Shown: piece by piece, positions 10,413 through 21,751 of the stretch
Numbering within the stretch: the stretch's first letter is position 1
How the letters are laid out: the number at the start of each line of letters is the position of its first letter
Origin: Neoceratodus forsteri
Taxonomy: Eukaryota; Chordata; Ceratodontiformes; Ceratodontidae
Length of the DNA stretch: 64,000 bases
Assembly (NCBI GenBank): GCA_016271365.2
Contig: CM028132.1
Location: 589,503,001-589,567,000, forward strand
Reading direction: 5' to 3'
Made by a program: the position numbers and the translations under genes
The notes under the pieces: generated by a model
What the model saw: the letters and a program-made list of their open reading frames with translations, nothing else
Told to the model about the DNA's origin: nothing
Database searches by the model: none

Positions 10413-12824
10413 GAGGCAGGTCTGGCAAAGCCTCTATGGGTGCCTTTCTGGCTGTAGCCTCCCCGCTGTGGCTGTTGGGGCTGAAAGCAGGGTTGCTGTG
10501 GCTGACGTCCCCCTCGGCCATGAAAATGAGACCTTCAAAATTGTCTCTGTTTCGGGTGGTACATGGACTGTACAGTCCAAACTGCCTTTCAGAATCTTGT
10601 AACTTATTAATATTCATTTCAGTGTCCTCACTGAAGAGGACTGAGCCTTTGAAGGGTGCATCAAGGAGATTGGATTGAATGTCCTGTGCAAACCCAGAGA
10701 CCCAGAGCCAAGAGTGGCAACATAGGCATACTTCTGTCACTGCCGCTCTTGCTGCTGTGTCTGTGTAATTGCAAGCTGAATGAGGACATGGGTACCCACA
10801 TCCTATCCGGTCTGCAAATGTTTGAGGAGCTTAGTCTTTTGCGGACAGTCAGGGATTTCTTGTACAATATCCATCCCTTGTTACCAGAGGGCATTCTGGA
10901 ACTGAACCATGTGTGTTAAAAAGTTCAAGCTCCTAATGCTGCAGGTGGCGGAGGAATAAACCTTACAATCCATGGAGTCTGTTTGGACTCCTTATCTGGG
11001 GTTTGAGTGCTGAGGTGTTTTGGCCTCTGGGAATGATCATGGGCTGCCAAAATCACTACTGAATCAGCTAGGGGGAGCTCCAACCAGAAAAGGTTGCTCT
11101 TCGGGGGTTCTATAAAGGTGATCAACCTTCTTAGGGACTGCAGTGTAGGTATGTGGGTGCTTCCAAGCCACCTGTGTGACATCGGCTAAGGTATCTACCA
11201 GGGGCAGTATGACCACTGGCTTGGGATCTTTCTGGTGGAGGTATTTTGCCAGTCACATTCTCTCTGGGTCAAGGTCCTCTGTATCCCAACCCATATTAGC
11301 TTGGATGTGTCTCATGACCTCCATGAAAGAGGGGTCATCGGGAGGGGAATTTTGGTGTATCCTCTGGGTCTAGAGAAGATAGGTCACTGATGGATGAGTC
11401 TGAGTAAGAAGAGTCCGAGGGCCGGTATGAGTCCGATGAGAAGATGAAAGGGACCTGTGTTGCCTCTTCCTGCATCCATGCCTGTCAGGAGAGCTTGAAA
11501 GGCTCGGGCTCCATGACCAAGACCTGTGATGTCTCTTACAAGAGGCTTTTCCTTTAGGCTTTTTGAGGAGGAGGCTCATTGCCATGGCCCTCATCTAGAG
11601 GAGAAGAGGGGACCTTGACTGTGTCAGGAGTTGGGGGAAGGGCCTTTGCAGGTGCCCCACCATTCAGAGTTTTTGTCACCTCTGGTGCAGTAGGAGCATC
11701 CACTTGAGGCTTTGGGGGTAGAATATCAGAACAGATAGTCTCCCAGCAATGGCTGAAGAGATCCTTAACTTGAGACAAGTTCAGTTTTGCATCTGAGCCT
11801 GACGCCCGGTTCAGCATTGGTCCAGTCCCAATGTCTTCATCGATACCAGTGCCAACATCAGGTGCTGCGCAGTCTGGTGTCAGCAGACCTATCAGAGGTG
11901 ACGACAGGCTGGTGTTGGCTAGACCATTGTTGGCTATCTGTTTCTCTTGGGGGACCAATGCCTGCCTGTCCTCCATATGGGTGTCATCAGGCCTGTTGTC
12001 GACTGGTGGCGGGGGAGAAACCGGAGACAACAGGGCTCCAACCAGTGGCGCTGGCGTGTGAGGAACTTTTGGAGCGTCATCAGGCTGACATCAGTGTTGG
12101 TCCAACGAAGGCTGAGTGCGGACATCTGTCTGATGGACGTTTGTCCGACGGTGGTTTACTGGGTTTCTCCACCAGTTTCTTAGCGTGCCTGGGTGGGAGA
12201 GAGGAAGATCTCCCAGACGAATGACCCAAGGCCTTCAGCCTGTCCCAGGGGTGAGTGCTGCATGCAGAGGCCAACCGAGAAAGACCTGACTGGTGTCCCT
12301 TACCTGTGTCAGTAGAGCAAGTTGTAGGGGTGCCTGAATGCCTAATTTTTATAGGCTGGAGAGAGGGGCCTGAAGATCTAGAGCCTCTGTCCTTGGTCCC
12401 CATAGCCCGGATGATGGCTGAGGCCTTGACCATGGTGAGTCTGGTGTCTTGGGCAGCAGAGTCAGAGCTGTCCCTGGAGGCAGAGTGGGAGCCAGAAGAT
12501 CAGGAACGCGAATGGGATCTCTCCTCTTTCTTCTTATCTCTGTTTCCCTGATCACTTTTTGTGCAGATGGTGTTAAGATTCCCTTTCAGAAGAGGAGTCC
12601 CACTGCACGATGGACAACTGTTGTTTCGTGAGGAAGGCCTGCAGGGTCTTCTGGCGATGGATCTGTGTCCTGCTGTTGAATTTCTCACAGTGCGGGCAAC
12701 TCTGCGCGTCGTGATCAGGGCCCAGGTGCAGCCGACAGGCCGAATGGCCGTCTTTAGATGGGATCTGCTTCCCACAGGTGCACTTGTTAGTGTGCCTAGA
12801 AGAGGGCATCAGGGAAGAAGACAC
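10412..12824 (-). pseudogene. DIRS gag-like protein, copy A
   Basis: The N-terminus (12573-12824) has the Cys/His cluster 'CTCGKQIPSKDGHSACRLHL' and 'CPHCEKF', followed by the helix 'KTLQAFLTKQQ'. The middle is low-complexity and rich in Ser, Pro and Arg (11370-12555). Pieces similar to the C-terminal part ('MSHRWLGSTHIP', 'WVSGFAQDIQSNLLDAPFKG') follow at 11182-10360. The frame is broken many times. The role is presumably nucleic-acid packaging, inferred from its place upstream of RT. Confidence 0.6.
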
Positions 12825-12904
12825 ACAGAAGAAAAGATCGCTAAAAGCAGAACTTTTGATGAAAAAATAAGAAAGTTAAAGTTGTTGGAAAATGGCGGTC
12901 GGAC

Positions 12905-13134
12905 TAGCAAGAGGCATGCCATGGAGCCGATGAACATGAGTTGACAGTGGGAAAAGAACTGGGGCATGTCGGGGACTGCCCACCCTTTCCACCATGCGTA
13001 ACGTCAGGGGCAGGCCGACGTCAGGGGGCGGTCCCTGCCATAGACTGCTGGCTAGACGTTTGTGGTGGGGTCCTGTTGCCTGCTGGCTACATTCCAGTGT
13101 TACCTGCTGCAAGAGCTGACTCTCAAAGTAAGAT
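12905..13134. repeat. Right inverted terminal repeat of DIRS copy A (5' end of the element)
   Basis: This is the inverse of 1839-2100, ending 'gagctgactctcaaagtaagat'. The TATA site that drives the minus-strand transcript in copies B and C has become 'ggtggaaagg' here (about 12983-12992), so the promoter is probably dead. Confidence 0.8.
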
Positions 13135-13319
13135 TTCTTCTTTCTGTATCGCTCCACATTGTCAGTGGGGAGTTAATACACATGGGCTCTAAAAAGCAGC
13201 GCTCATTCCAAAACTGGGTGGGGGAGAATACTGCCCCATATAAAACCCATAAGAACTAAGTATTAGACTCATCTGCTAACTACCATCTGTAAAACTCAAT
13301 TCCCAAAGGCCACATCAGC

Positions 13320-14230
13320 AGATGTCTGGACATCGACTTTGCAGTGCTTAGTGAATGTGTGAACAGAGCACCACATCCACTTGCATAGTTACAACACAGA
13401 GGCCTCTCCTCTTTCCATCTAGGAAATATCAAGCACCTTGGTAGAATGTGCTCTTATCAGAGCGGATGCTCTCTTCTGCTCAGTCACATATGCTTTGAGG
13501 ATGCAAGCTCTTACCCATCTGACTTAGATGGTCAAAGATACCTTCTGATCTGTCATAGCTGCTCCAATTAAGACCAACTTTCAAACTTTTTGAACTCCTA
13601 TATCCTCCTCAGATTAAGTCGTAAGTATCCTGTGCAAAGCCAGTTTATGAACCTCCTTGTCTTTTGGAGTTTTCAGCCTCAGACGGAATAACAGAGGCAA
13701 ACCTGTTAGAATGAATGGACTCTCAGACTTCCTGAAATCTCTGTCATCCTCAGATAAGTCTCAAATGTCCTGTCTTTCTGACTCACTGGCTTTGGACAGA
13801 ATGATATTATGCAAACAACATGGTTCACCTTAGAGAACCCTAGGAATAAGAATGGAGCTGCCCTGATCACTGCCTTATCCTTATGCACTACGAGTAAGAT
13901 TCTTTAGATGAAAAATCCTGACGTTTACTGATCTTGCTAGCTGAGTATATGCCATCCAAATGACACCTTCTAGGATAAGATTCCATTGGTGCCTATCAGG
14001 GCAGCCCTAAGGACGCCATGCACAGTGTGTGTAACACAAACATCACATCTCACGGTGGAGCTGATGAACGAAATAGCTGGCTGACTCCTGCTAACTGCCC
14101 TGAAGGGAATGGATAACAACTGAGTTTGTTTCCAGGAACGAAACCATGGATGTTTCCAGCACTGCACTGAATGCAGATTTCTGCCACCACTAGATACTCT
14201 CTGTCAGACCTAAGCTGCTCCTAACTGCAA
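13320..14230 (-). pseudogene. Degraded recombinase and gag scraps of DIRS copy G
   Basis: The stretch at 13330-13390 resembles the C-terminal recombinase region of other copies on the minus strand. Bases 13400-13500 are a near copy of 490-590 (gag region of copy 0). 'tcctgtgcaaagccag' at 13629 echoes a gag segment at 10680. The region 13930-14170 resembles the recombinase N-terminal half of copy F. No long frame survives, and the order suggests local rearrangement. Confidence 0.35.
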
Positions 14231-14240
14231 AATCCAACAT

Positions 14241-14891
14241 TCATGAAATCGCAGCCTTGGATGACTTAGCACCTATAAGTCGACTCCTTCCTGGATGCCT
14301 CCACAACCAGGAGGACATCATAGATAGACCCAAGGCCTGGAACTCTACCCGCTCAGGAACCAGGCTATGAGGTGCATGGACCGAAGGTCTGGGTGCAGGT
14401 CTGTCCCTCGAAATCTGGTCAGAGAGGCAGTGGCCATGGAGACTGGCTGCTGAGGTTGAGGAGATCTGGCTACCAGAACTCTCTGGCCAGTCTGGAGCTA
14501 TCAGGATAATCCACACCTTGTTCTTCCTGACCTTGACCAGTATCCACTGGATCAAGGAAAAGGGGGGTAAGGCTTACACTAAGTCTGGAGTCCACGGCCT
14601 CGTGAAGGCATCCCCCATTATTATCCTAGACTGTGGGAGGTGGACACAAAGCAGCCTCAATTTGGCATTCTCCCAGGAGGCAAACATCCACTGAGAGTGA
14701 GCCCCACAGGAACAAAAAGTGGTTCACCACCTCCTGATCAAATATCACTCATGAGATGTTTCTCCTACCTGGCTGTCAGCATCTGCCAGCTCATTGTTCT
14801 CCCCCGCTACATGAATCACCAGGAAATCAGCACCCAGGCTGCGCATGAAGGTCCAGGTGTGGAGTGCTTCCCAACACAGGGCAAGCAAGGC
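14241..14891 (-). pseudogene. RNase H region of DIRS copy G, first part
   Basis: On the minus strand the segments 'LCWEALHTWTFMRSLGADFL' and 'HVAGENNELADA' (14745-14942) match the RNase H C-terminal part of copy F ('HVAGASNELADT'). 'ILIAPDWPESSG' (14241-14555) matches the following linker. The preceding part of the domain is at 21752 and beyond, after the inserted L2-like LINE. Confidence 0.7.
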
Positions 14892-15009
14892 AAAGTAAAT
14901 TTTATTTATCAGGCACCCAATCCCAGAGGCTCTGGGCACCACACAACAACAACAGGTTCATCATACATTATAAAGTGTAACATTTCTAATCTACAAATTA
15001 TCACATAAA

Positions 15010-18000
15010 TACTAAAATCAGTGGACCTAAAAAAGGATAAAGGGAGGAAAGAAATGGTCGTGCCCAACTCAGTCTGGGGGATCGAGGAAAAACTTGACGA
15101 AACAGGTGAGCCTTGAGGTGGGTCTTAAAAGCCTCCACAGAAGGGGCCTCTCATACAGTTGGTGGGAGCAAATTCCACAGGATGGGGCCAGCAACACTAA
15201 ATGCCCTGTCGCTGGCCGTTTTCAACCTCATCCTGGGAATCACTAGGAGGCCCCTCAAGGAGGACCAGAGGGGGCAGATTGATACAGCAGGCAACAGGAG
15301 AAACATAGAAACATAGAAACATGGACTTTGACAGCAGATAAGGACCACTTGGCCCACCCAGCTGCCCATTTCCCTACCTACTGGATAAGCTGCAGATTTT
15401 AGTTAACCAACAGCCTACTTCCTGTCACCCCCCCACTACAATTGCCTTGTGTCTGTACCATGCATGTTTGAATTACCCCACTGTTTTAGCCCCAACAACC
15501 TCCCCAGGAAGGCAGTTCCACGCAACCACAACTCTCTCCGTGAAAAAATTTTTCTCACATTACCCCTGAACCGTCCCCCCTCTATCTTTAAATTGTGCCC
15601 CCTTGTTCTTACACATCTCTTTTTCTGAAAGATGCTACCCTCCTGGACTTTGCTGATTCCCTTGAGGTACTTGAATGTTTCTATCATGTCCCCCGTCCTC
15701 CTTTCATCAAGGGTATACATATTAAGCTCTCTCAGTCTCTCTTCATATGGTTTCTGATGCAGACCCTGCACCATTTTAGTTGCCCTCCTCTGGACTGCTT
15801 CCATTCTGTCTATGTCCTTGCATAGTTGAGGTCTCCAAAACTGCACACAGTACTCCAGATGGGGTCTCACCAACTGTCTGTACAGAGGGATAACCACTTC
15901 CCTTTTTCTACTTGTGATGCCCCTTCCTATGCATCCCAGTATCCCCTGGCTCTCCTTACTGACTTCTCACATTGCTTACCCACCTTTAGATCATCTGATA
16001 TGACTACCCCCAGGTCCCTTTCCATTTTTGTTGTTGTTAGTACCTCCCCTGCTATTGTGTATTCTTCTCCTGGGTTTTTGTCTCCCAGGTGCATTACTTT
16101 GCACTTCTTTGCATTGAATGTAAGTTGCATATTTCTGACCATTCCTCCAACCTTGCCAAGTCCCTTCTCATCCTTTCTACCCCCCTTGTGTATCAACTCT
16201 GTTACAGATCTTTGTGTCATCTGCAAAGAGGCATACCTTTCCCTCCAGACCCTCTGCAATTTCACCTATAAAGATGTTAAAGAGGACTGGACCTAATACT
16301 GAGCCCTGAGGTATTCTACTAGTGACCCCCTTTCTTTTGAATGTGTTCCATTCACTATTACCTTCTGTGTCCTGTTGTACAGCCAGTTTGCTACCCAGGC
16401 TACCACCCTGGGACCCACTCCCAGGCTGGCTAACTTGAGTATCAATCTTTTGTGCGGGACTGTGTCAAATGCCTTGCTAAAGTCTAGGTAGGCCATATCC
16501 ACAGCCCTCCCTGGTCTACTACTTTGGTCACCCAGTCAAAGAAATTATTAGATTCTCTGACATGACCTTCCTGCTGTAAATCCATGCTGCTTTTGGTCCT
16601 GTGCCCGCTGGCCTCTAGGTACTCAACAATTCTTTCTTTCAGAAGTGATTCCATTATTTTCCTACCACTGAGGTCAAACTTACAGGTCTGTAGTTTCCTG
16701 CTTCTGCCTTGCTCCCACTTTTGTGAAGGGGAATCACATCTGCCCTCCTCCAGTCCTCATGTACCACACCATCCTCCCATGATTTGTTAAAAAGTGTGGT
16801 CAGTGGTGTCACTAGGTCCTCCCTTAGTTCTTTTAGGATTCTGGGGTGAATCCCATCAGGCCCATTTGCTTTGTCCACCTTGAGTTTTAGGAGTTCTTTC
16901 AGGACTCTTTCTTTTGTAAATGGACTGGTGTCAACCCCCTACCCAGAGTGCTTCTATTGTCTGGTTTAAGTAACTCCTCCTCATCTTCTTTTGTGAATAC
17001 TGAGCAAAAGTATCCATTCAGTAACTCTGCCTTTTCACTGTCTCCCTCTGCCCACCTCCCCTCTCCCTTATTAATCTTCACTATTCCTCCCTTAACTTTT
17101 CTATGCTCCCTAATGTACCTATAAAAGGTTTTATCCCCCTTCTTAACTGAATTGGCTATTTTATCCTCGGTTTGGGCTTTTGCTGTTCTGACTGCTTTCC
17201 CCACTTCTTTCTGCTTTAATTGATACAGTTCCCTGTCGTGCTCCTTCTGTGATTCCTTATACTTTTTGAATGCAGTCTTTTTCTCCTTAACCTTCCCTGC
17301 CACCTCTTTTGAGAACCATAGTGTTTTTTTACTCTGCTTTGTTTTCTTTATCTGTTTCACACAAAGGCTTGTTGCCTCTATGAGATCAGACAGATAACAA
17401 GGGCCCAACCCATGTTGGGCCTTAAGGTGAATAACCTCACCTTCAAGAGGATCCTCCATCTGACCGGCAGCCAGTGCAGTTCACACAGCACTGGGGTGAT
17501 GTGGCAGAATTTAGACTGCCCCACCAACAACCTGGCAGCTGCATTCTGCATTAGATGCAGCCGGTGGAGGCATCCCCCCGAGACCCCGAGGTAGAGCGCA
17601 TTACAGTAGTCGAGCCTAGTCAATACGAAGGTATGCACCAAAGTGGGGAGGTCCAGGGGCAGAACAAGGGGCCTAACCCTGGCAATATTCCTGAGATGGT
17701 AGAAGCTGGTCTGGACAGTAGCCAAAACCTGAGCTTCAAGTGTCAGACCACTGTCAAGGATTATGCCAAGGTTTCATACCCTTGAGGAGACCTTCAATGG
17801 CATGGATCCCAGAAACAAGCTTGTTTCACCACCAGAGGCCATCCTATTCTGCCCTCTGTTTGACTCCACCACTAGTACCTCCATCTTGTCAGGATTCAAT
17901 CACAGCCAGCTGGAGGTCATCCAGTCATTGATCTCTGTAAGGCAGTGGTTCAGTGCTTCCACCGCATTGGATGTTCCTGGTGCAAAGGAAAAATACAGCT

Positions 18001-20112
18001 GGGTATCATCAGCATGGCAATGAAAATACAGACTGTATTTCCTAATGATCTCACCCAGGTGCAGCATGTAAACAGCAAACAACATTGGGGACAAGAACGA
18101 GCACTGAGGTACTCCACAGGAAAGAAGACTAGGGGAGGAGGAGGAGAATTTCATCACTACCCATTGCCTCCTGTTCATGAGATAGAACTCAAAACAACAG
18201 ATGACCATGCCAGTGAGCCCACAAAATTCCCTCAGGCAGTCAAGCAGCACACAATGGTCTACCATATCAGATGCTGAAGAGAGATCAAGGAGAATAAGAA
18301 TTGTCCCCTTCCTCGATCTCTAGCCCTGAGGAGATCATTATGCACTCTAACAAGAGCAGTTTCCGTACTATGCCTCAGACAAAAAACAGACTGGAAAGGC
18401 TCATAAAGATCAAAGTTCAAGAGGTGCTCTTCCAACTGAAGTTTTACCATCTTCTCAACAATCTTACCTAAATCTTACCTAAAAATGATCGGATGGTAAT
18501 TCTCCTTGATGTCAGGGTCTAAGGAAGATTTCTTCAGGAGGGGACGCATCAATGCCTCCTTCAAGGCATCGGGCAAATCTCCTCAGATAAAGAACACCAG
18601 ACAATCAAGGCGAACACCGGGCCAACAGTATCCACACATTCCATTAAGAAACGTATCGGTACCGGGTCCAGTTCACAACAGGTGCGTTTCAACTTGGATG
18701 CACCTCAATGACCTCTGACGCCTCATGGGCTTAAACTCCCCCAACTAGATGAAGTGCTCTCCAGATGACCCCAGTGACCACTGTTGGCCTCCATAGGGCC
18801 CACTGGCAGAATATCCCACCAGACGGTGGACACCCTGTCCGAGAAGACTCCAGTGAACTCTTCACATAAAGTGCTAGAAAAAGTCTGTTTCAGCAGTAGA
18901 TAGGCTGCATTTAAAAGCCTGTCCACAGTCCAAAAGAGCGCTGTTGGTCGATTCTTCCTGGCAGCAATCTCCCTTGTCAGGAATTCTGCCTTCTTCTGGG
19001 TGATTGCCACCTGGTACTCATGATAGTGGGTACGCAAGACCAGTTTATCCACCTCCAAGGCAGACCTCCGCCAGCAGCGCTCCAGCCTCCGACCCAAAAT
19101 CTTTATCACCTTGAGCTCTACATCAAACCATGGGGACCTCAAGTGAAAAGATTTGGGTCATACACAGATTGGTGTGAGACAGTTGAGCACCCCAATTAGC
19201 ACCCTATTATAGGCAGCAACTGTTTCACCCTAACCCCCTGTGCATGCACTGGCCACAATAGATAGATCAGCCACTGCAAGTAATCCCTCCGGGGTCAAAC
19301 ACCTCAAAAGGTGATAACTGACCATCTCAGCAGGGGAAGGGTTCTCAGAGGGGGGGGCAGGCGAAAGTTCTACTGTGCAGTGATCGGACCAAATGACCTT
19401 ATCAGTCTTGAGGTTAGAAACCTCAAGCCCCAGAGAGAAGACGAAATCAAACATGTGACTGCCCTAGTGTGTCACAGAGGAAACTTCCTGTGACAGGCCC
19501 AGAGAAAACATAATCTGGAGGTGGTTGGAACCCAGTCTGGATTACTCATCATCAGCCCAGACGTTGCAATGCCCCAAGACTAAACATCGTGGAGGTGCCA
19601 GCGTCTCACTGATGATGAAGTTGGCTATCTCCTGTAAGAATTCTTCCACCGCACCAGTGGGGCGGTAAAGCAGGAGAATCCTACAGTCTGCGCTCGGACC
19701 ACCATATACGGCCACACATTCAAATGAACTTGGTCTTCCCACCAGGTGCACAGAGAAGTTAAGCTCGGTTCTAAAGCAGATGGCCACTCCCCCACCCCAG
19801 CATTCCACTCTGGGGCAGTGCACCACCAAATACCCGGGGGGAATGGAAGCCTCTAGAATCCAGGCCAGCATCATCCCCCAACCAGGTCTCGGTGAAGCAA
19901 GCCAGGTTGACCGAGGAAAACAAGTCCAAGATAACAGCAGTCTTGTTCTTGATCGATCTGGCATTGCATATCACCACCCTCAGGGGACTGATGGACAGTG
20001 CAGCACCCCTCTTGTCACCTGCCCACTTGGTCTGGCAGGAACCCTGGGCATCAGAACCAAGTATGTCTCCCCTCTCTCCATGATTTGATGACACCCAGGG
20101 CACCTCCTGCAC
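15010..20112 (-). pseudogene. L2-like ORF2 (endonuclease-reverse transcriptase), broken
   Basis: The endonuclease starts with 'VVICNARSIKNKTAVILDLF' and 'ACFTETWLGDD' (19771-20112) and continues with 'GGGVAICFRTELN' and 'LLLYRPTGAVEEFL' (19542-19964). The RT includes 'QSVFCLRHSTETALVRVHND' (18259-18450), then 'SCGVPQCSFLSPMLFAVYML' and 'HADDTQLYF' (17900-18265), keeping the ADD catalytic pair. 'LTRLDYCNALYLG' and 'HITPVLCELHWLPV' follow at 17378-17725. The C-terminal 'FSVAGPILWNLLPPTV' is beyond the CR1 at 15151-15369. Several frame changes and stops are present. Confidence 0.8.
15300..17382 (-). mobile_element. CR1 LINE, 5'-truncated, inside the L2-like LINE
   Basis: The 3' end on the minus strand is a short octamer array (complement of 'gaaacatagaaacatagaaa' at 15300), typical of CR1. 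The 5' end is truncated in the segment between endonuclease and RT ('SLCVKQIKKTKQSKKTLWFS', 16899-17459). The RT pieces lie at 16654-16878 ('GPDGIHPRILKEL', 'HKSGSKAEAGNYRPVSLTSV'), 16293-16502 ('DMAYLDFSKAFDTVPHKRLI'), a FADD box near 16215-16230, and 15436-16265 ('HLEYCVQFWRPQL', 'RRATKMVQGL'). The catalytic FADD is kept, but frames shift several times. It is inserted in the same orientation as its host LINE. Confidence 0.85.
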
Positions 20113-21751
20113 CCAACAACCTCGATTCTACCCCTCTCCGATATGCACGGGTCACCCCACCACGGATGATCACAGCAGCGCCTTACAATTCTGACCTCCC
20201 GGCACTAATGTGCTATGGTGGTAGAAACAGGGAGGTCAGAAAAGGGCCACAGATCACGTAGCAGGGACAGCCCCATACACTATCCTGACCCGCCCCAGGC
20301 CACCTTGTCCTCCCAGACGCATAATGTTCAGACTTAGAACCAACAAAAATGCTAATCCACTACTCTCTCACCCTACAATAACAATTAGATAAATACCTAT
20401 AATACAAATAATTAAAATCAGCCCAATATCCCACCAACCCACACCCTACCTTAAAAAATCAATCACTCACGAATACAGTTCACCTAATATCAAACACACC
20501 ATCCTCACAGTCATACACTAACCAAGTTAAATACAACAAATTTCCTACACAACTCTTACACATGACCACACACACACATGCACTCAATTTGATCCTCCTC
20601 AGCAGCTATCCAAATGCAATATACCCCAAACCAGAGTTTAAATAGCAGCAGCTTTTGAAATTTCCAGTGATAACATTTAAAATAATGTCCAGGTAGCAGT
20701 CTAGGGTTTCACAGAGCTCCCACCTTTGTGAAAATTGTCCAATGTAGTTTTCTAGTGGATCCGACTCTTACCCAGGTCCGCTAGATACTATCAGGAAAGA
20801 AGTTTGAAAGGTTAATCTTGAGCCAGTAAGCTCATGCTGTTCACAACACAAGGACTCTCACCAGAAAGGCAAAGGTTCCACCACCCTTCCCAAAGAAAAG
20901 TCAACAACAAACCGTGATAGTCCAAATGAGGGCACCACTCAGATCTTAAGAGTTCCAACGGCTCTTTCATCACTGCTGCGGCTCCTGTTCTAGAAAAACA
21001 GCCAGTTGGATCCTCTTCTGGTGGGGCCTTCCCCCTAAGGCTTATCTGGATCCCCTTGGCCTAATCCTACAGAGAGATTGGACAAGTGGCCCTCCGGTCG
21101 CACTCCCAGGCCTCTTAGCCGGATCAGCACCCCAGCCCACCCTTCAGTAGGCCTGTGGCCGATGCAACTGGTCGAGCCTCTGAGACTGGACAGCCCTCAA
21201 TCACCTTAATGGGTCGGCCCCACTGATCTTCCTTCAGGTTTCCTTGGCTCCACTCCGGCCAGCTCACAAGTCTTCCTTCCCAGTCCAAATGAAAACCCAA
21301 GACAACACTCTTCCGGGTTGGGGACATCCATCAGACTCTCACTCTGACATGCCCCCACAGATGGAACAAACTCTTTGCCTTCATCAATGACTCCTCACCC
21401 ACTTCAGTGGTCCGGCAAAATCCCTGCCGACTCCTGCTATCTCCACGGCTGGTCGACTTAACGATTATTGGTACTTCTCTCACCACTGAGCACCAGACAG
21501 GTTCAAAGTATGGTGGAACAACCCACAGGTGAGTACTAACCGGGGTCTGACAATGCCTGAAAACACACAGCTAAACTTACTAACTCACTACAGAACTCTA
21601 ACTAGCTAACCTAAACTCAGTATCTGAGTTTCAGTCTAAAAGATTGTTAAAACTATTGAAACTGATAAAATTTCTGCTACTCTCCTACTCCGCTGCTCAG
21701 AGGCCGCCCAGCTTGGCAGCCATCAATTAGCATTCAAAGACCAGCACTTGG
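20113..21751 (-). other. 5' region of the L2-like LINE, no gene seen
   Basis: No convincing coding frame is present. The stretch 20330-20620 is A/C-rich on the plus strand with a short 'cacacacaca' run. The rest has no repeats or motifs I recognise. By position it is the LINE's 5' untranslated region or a decayed first ORF. Confidence 0.5.

Larger units (their letters stand above)
1839..13134 (-). mobile_element. DIRS-like retrotransposon copy A (family 1), interrupted by a LINE
   Basis: The element reads on the minus strand in the order gag (12.8-10.4 kb), reverse transcriptase/RNase H (10.4-8.65 kb), tyrosine recombinase (8.6-8.1 and 2.84-2.4 kb). Its left end begins 'agtacagttacgtaag' at 1839 and its right end is 'aagtaagat' at 13134. 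Inverted terminal repeats of about 230-260 bp at the two ends match each other. An internal complementary region at 2178-2284 completes the DIRS plan. Removing the LINE at 2844-8124 leaves about 6.0 kb, the same as copies B and C. All three reading frames are broken. Confidence 0.85.
14892..21751 (-). mobile_element. L2-like LINE inside DIRS copy G, itself split by a CR1
   Basis: The minus-strand element ends at its 3' side with 'gcctgataaataaaattta' near 14892-14920. Its ORF2 runs from about 20112 down to 15000, and a 5' region continues to about 21751. The DIRS RNase H sequence is cut at 'gcaaggc' (about 14891) and resumes at 'gaattgtgtgccaccctgtc' (21754). A CR1 at 15300-17382 interrupts the end of ORF2. 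The 'GVPQ...ADDTQLY' and 'RLDYCNALYLG...QNAAARLL' signatures are those of L2/Rex1-type LINEs. Confidence 0.8.

Noticed and set aside
11787..12224. A 145-codon plus-strand frame.
   Set aside because: Antisense to the decayed gag of DIRS copy A, with no recognisable domain.
15300..17400. Target-site duplication for the CR1 inside the L2-like LINE.
   Set aside because: Flanks share only short A/G-rich words; CR1 often makes no clear duplication, so none is claimed.
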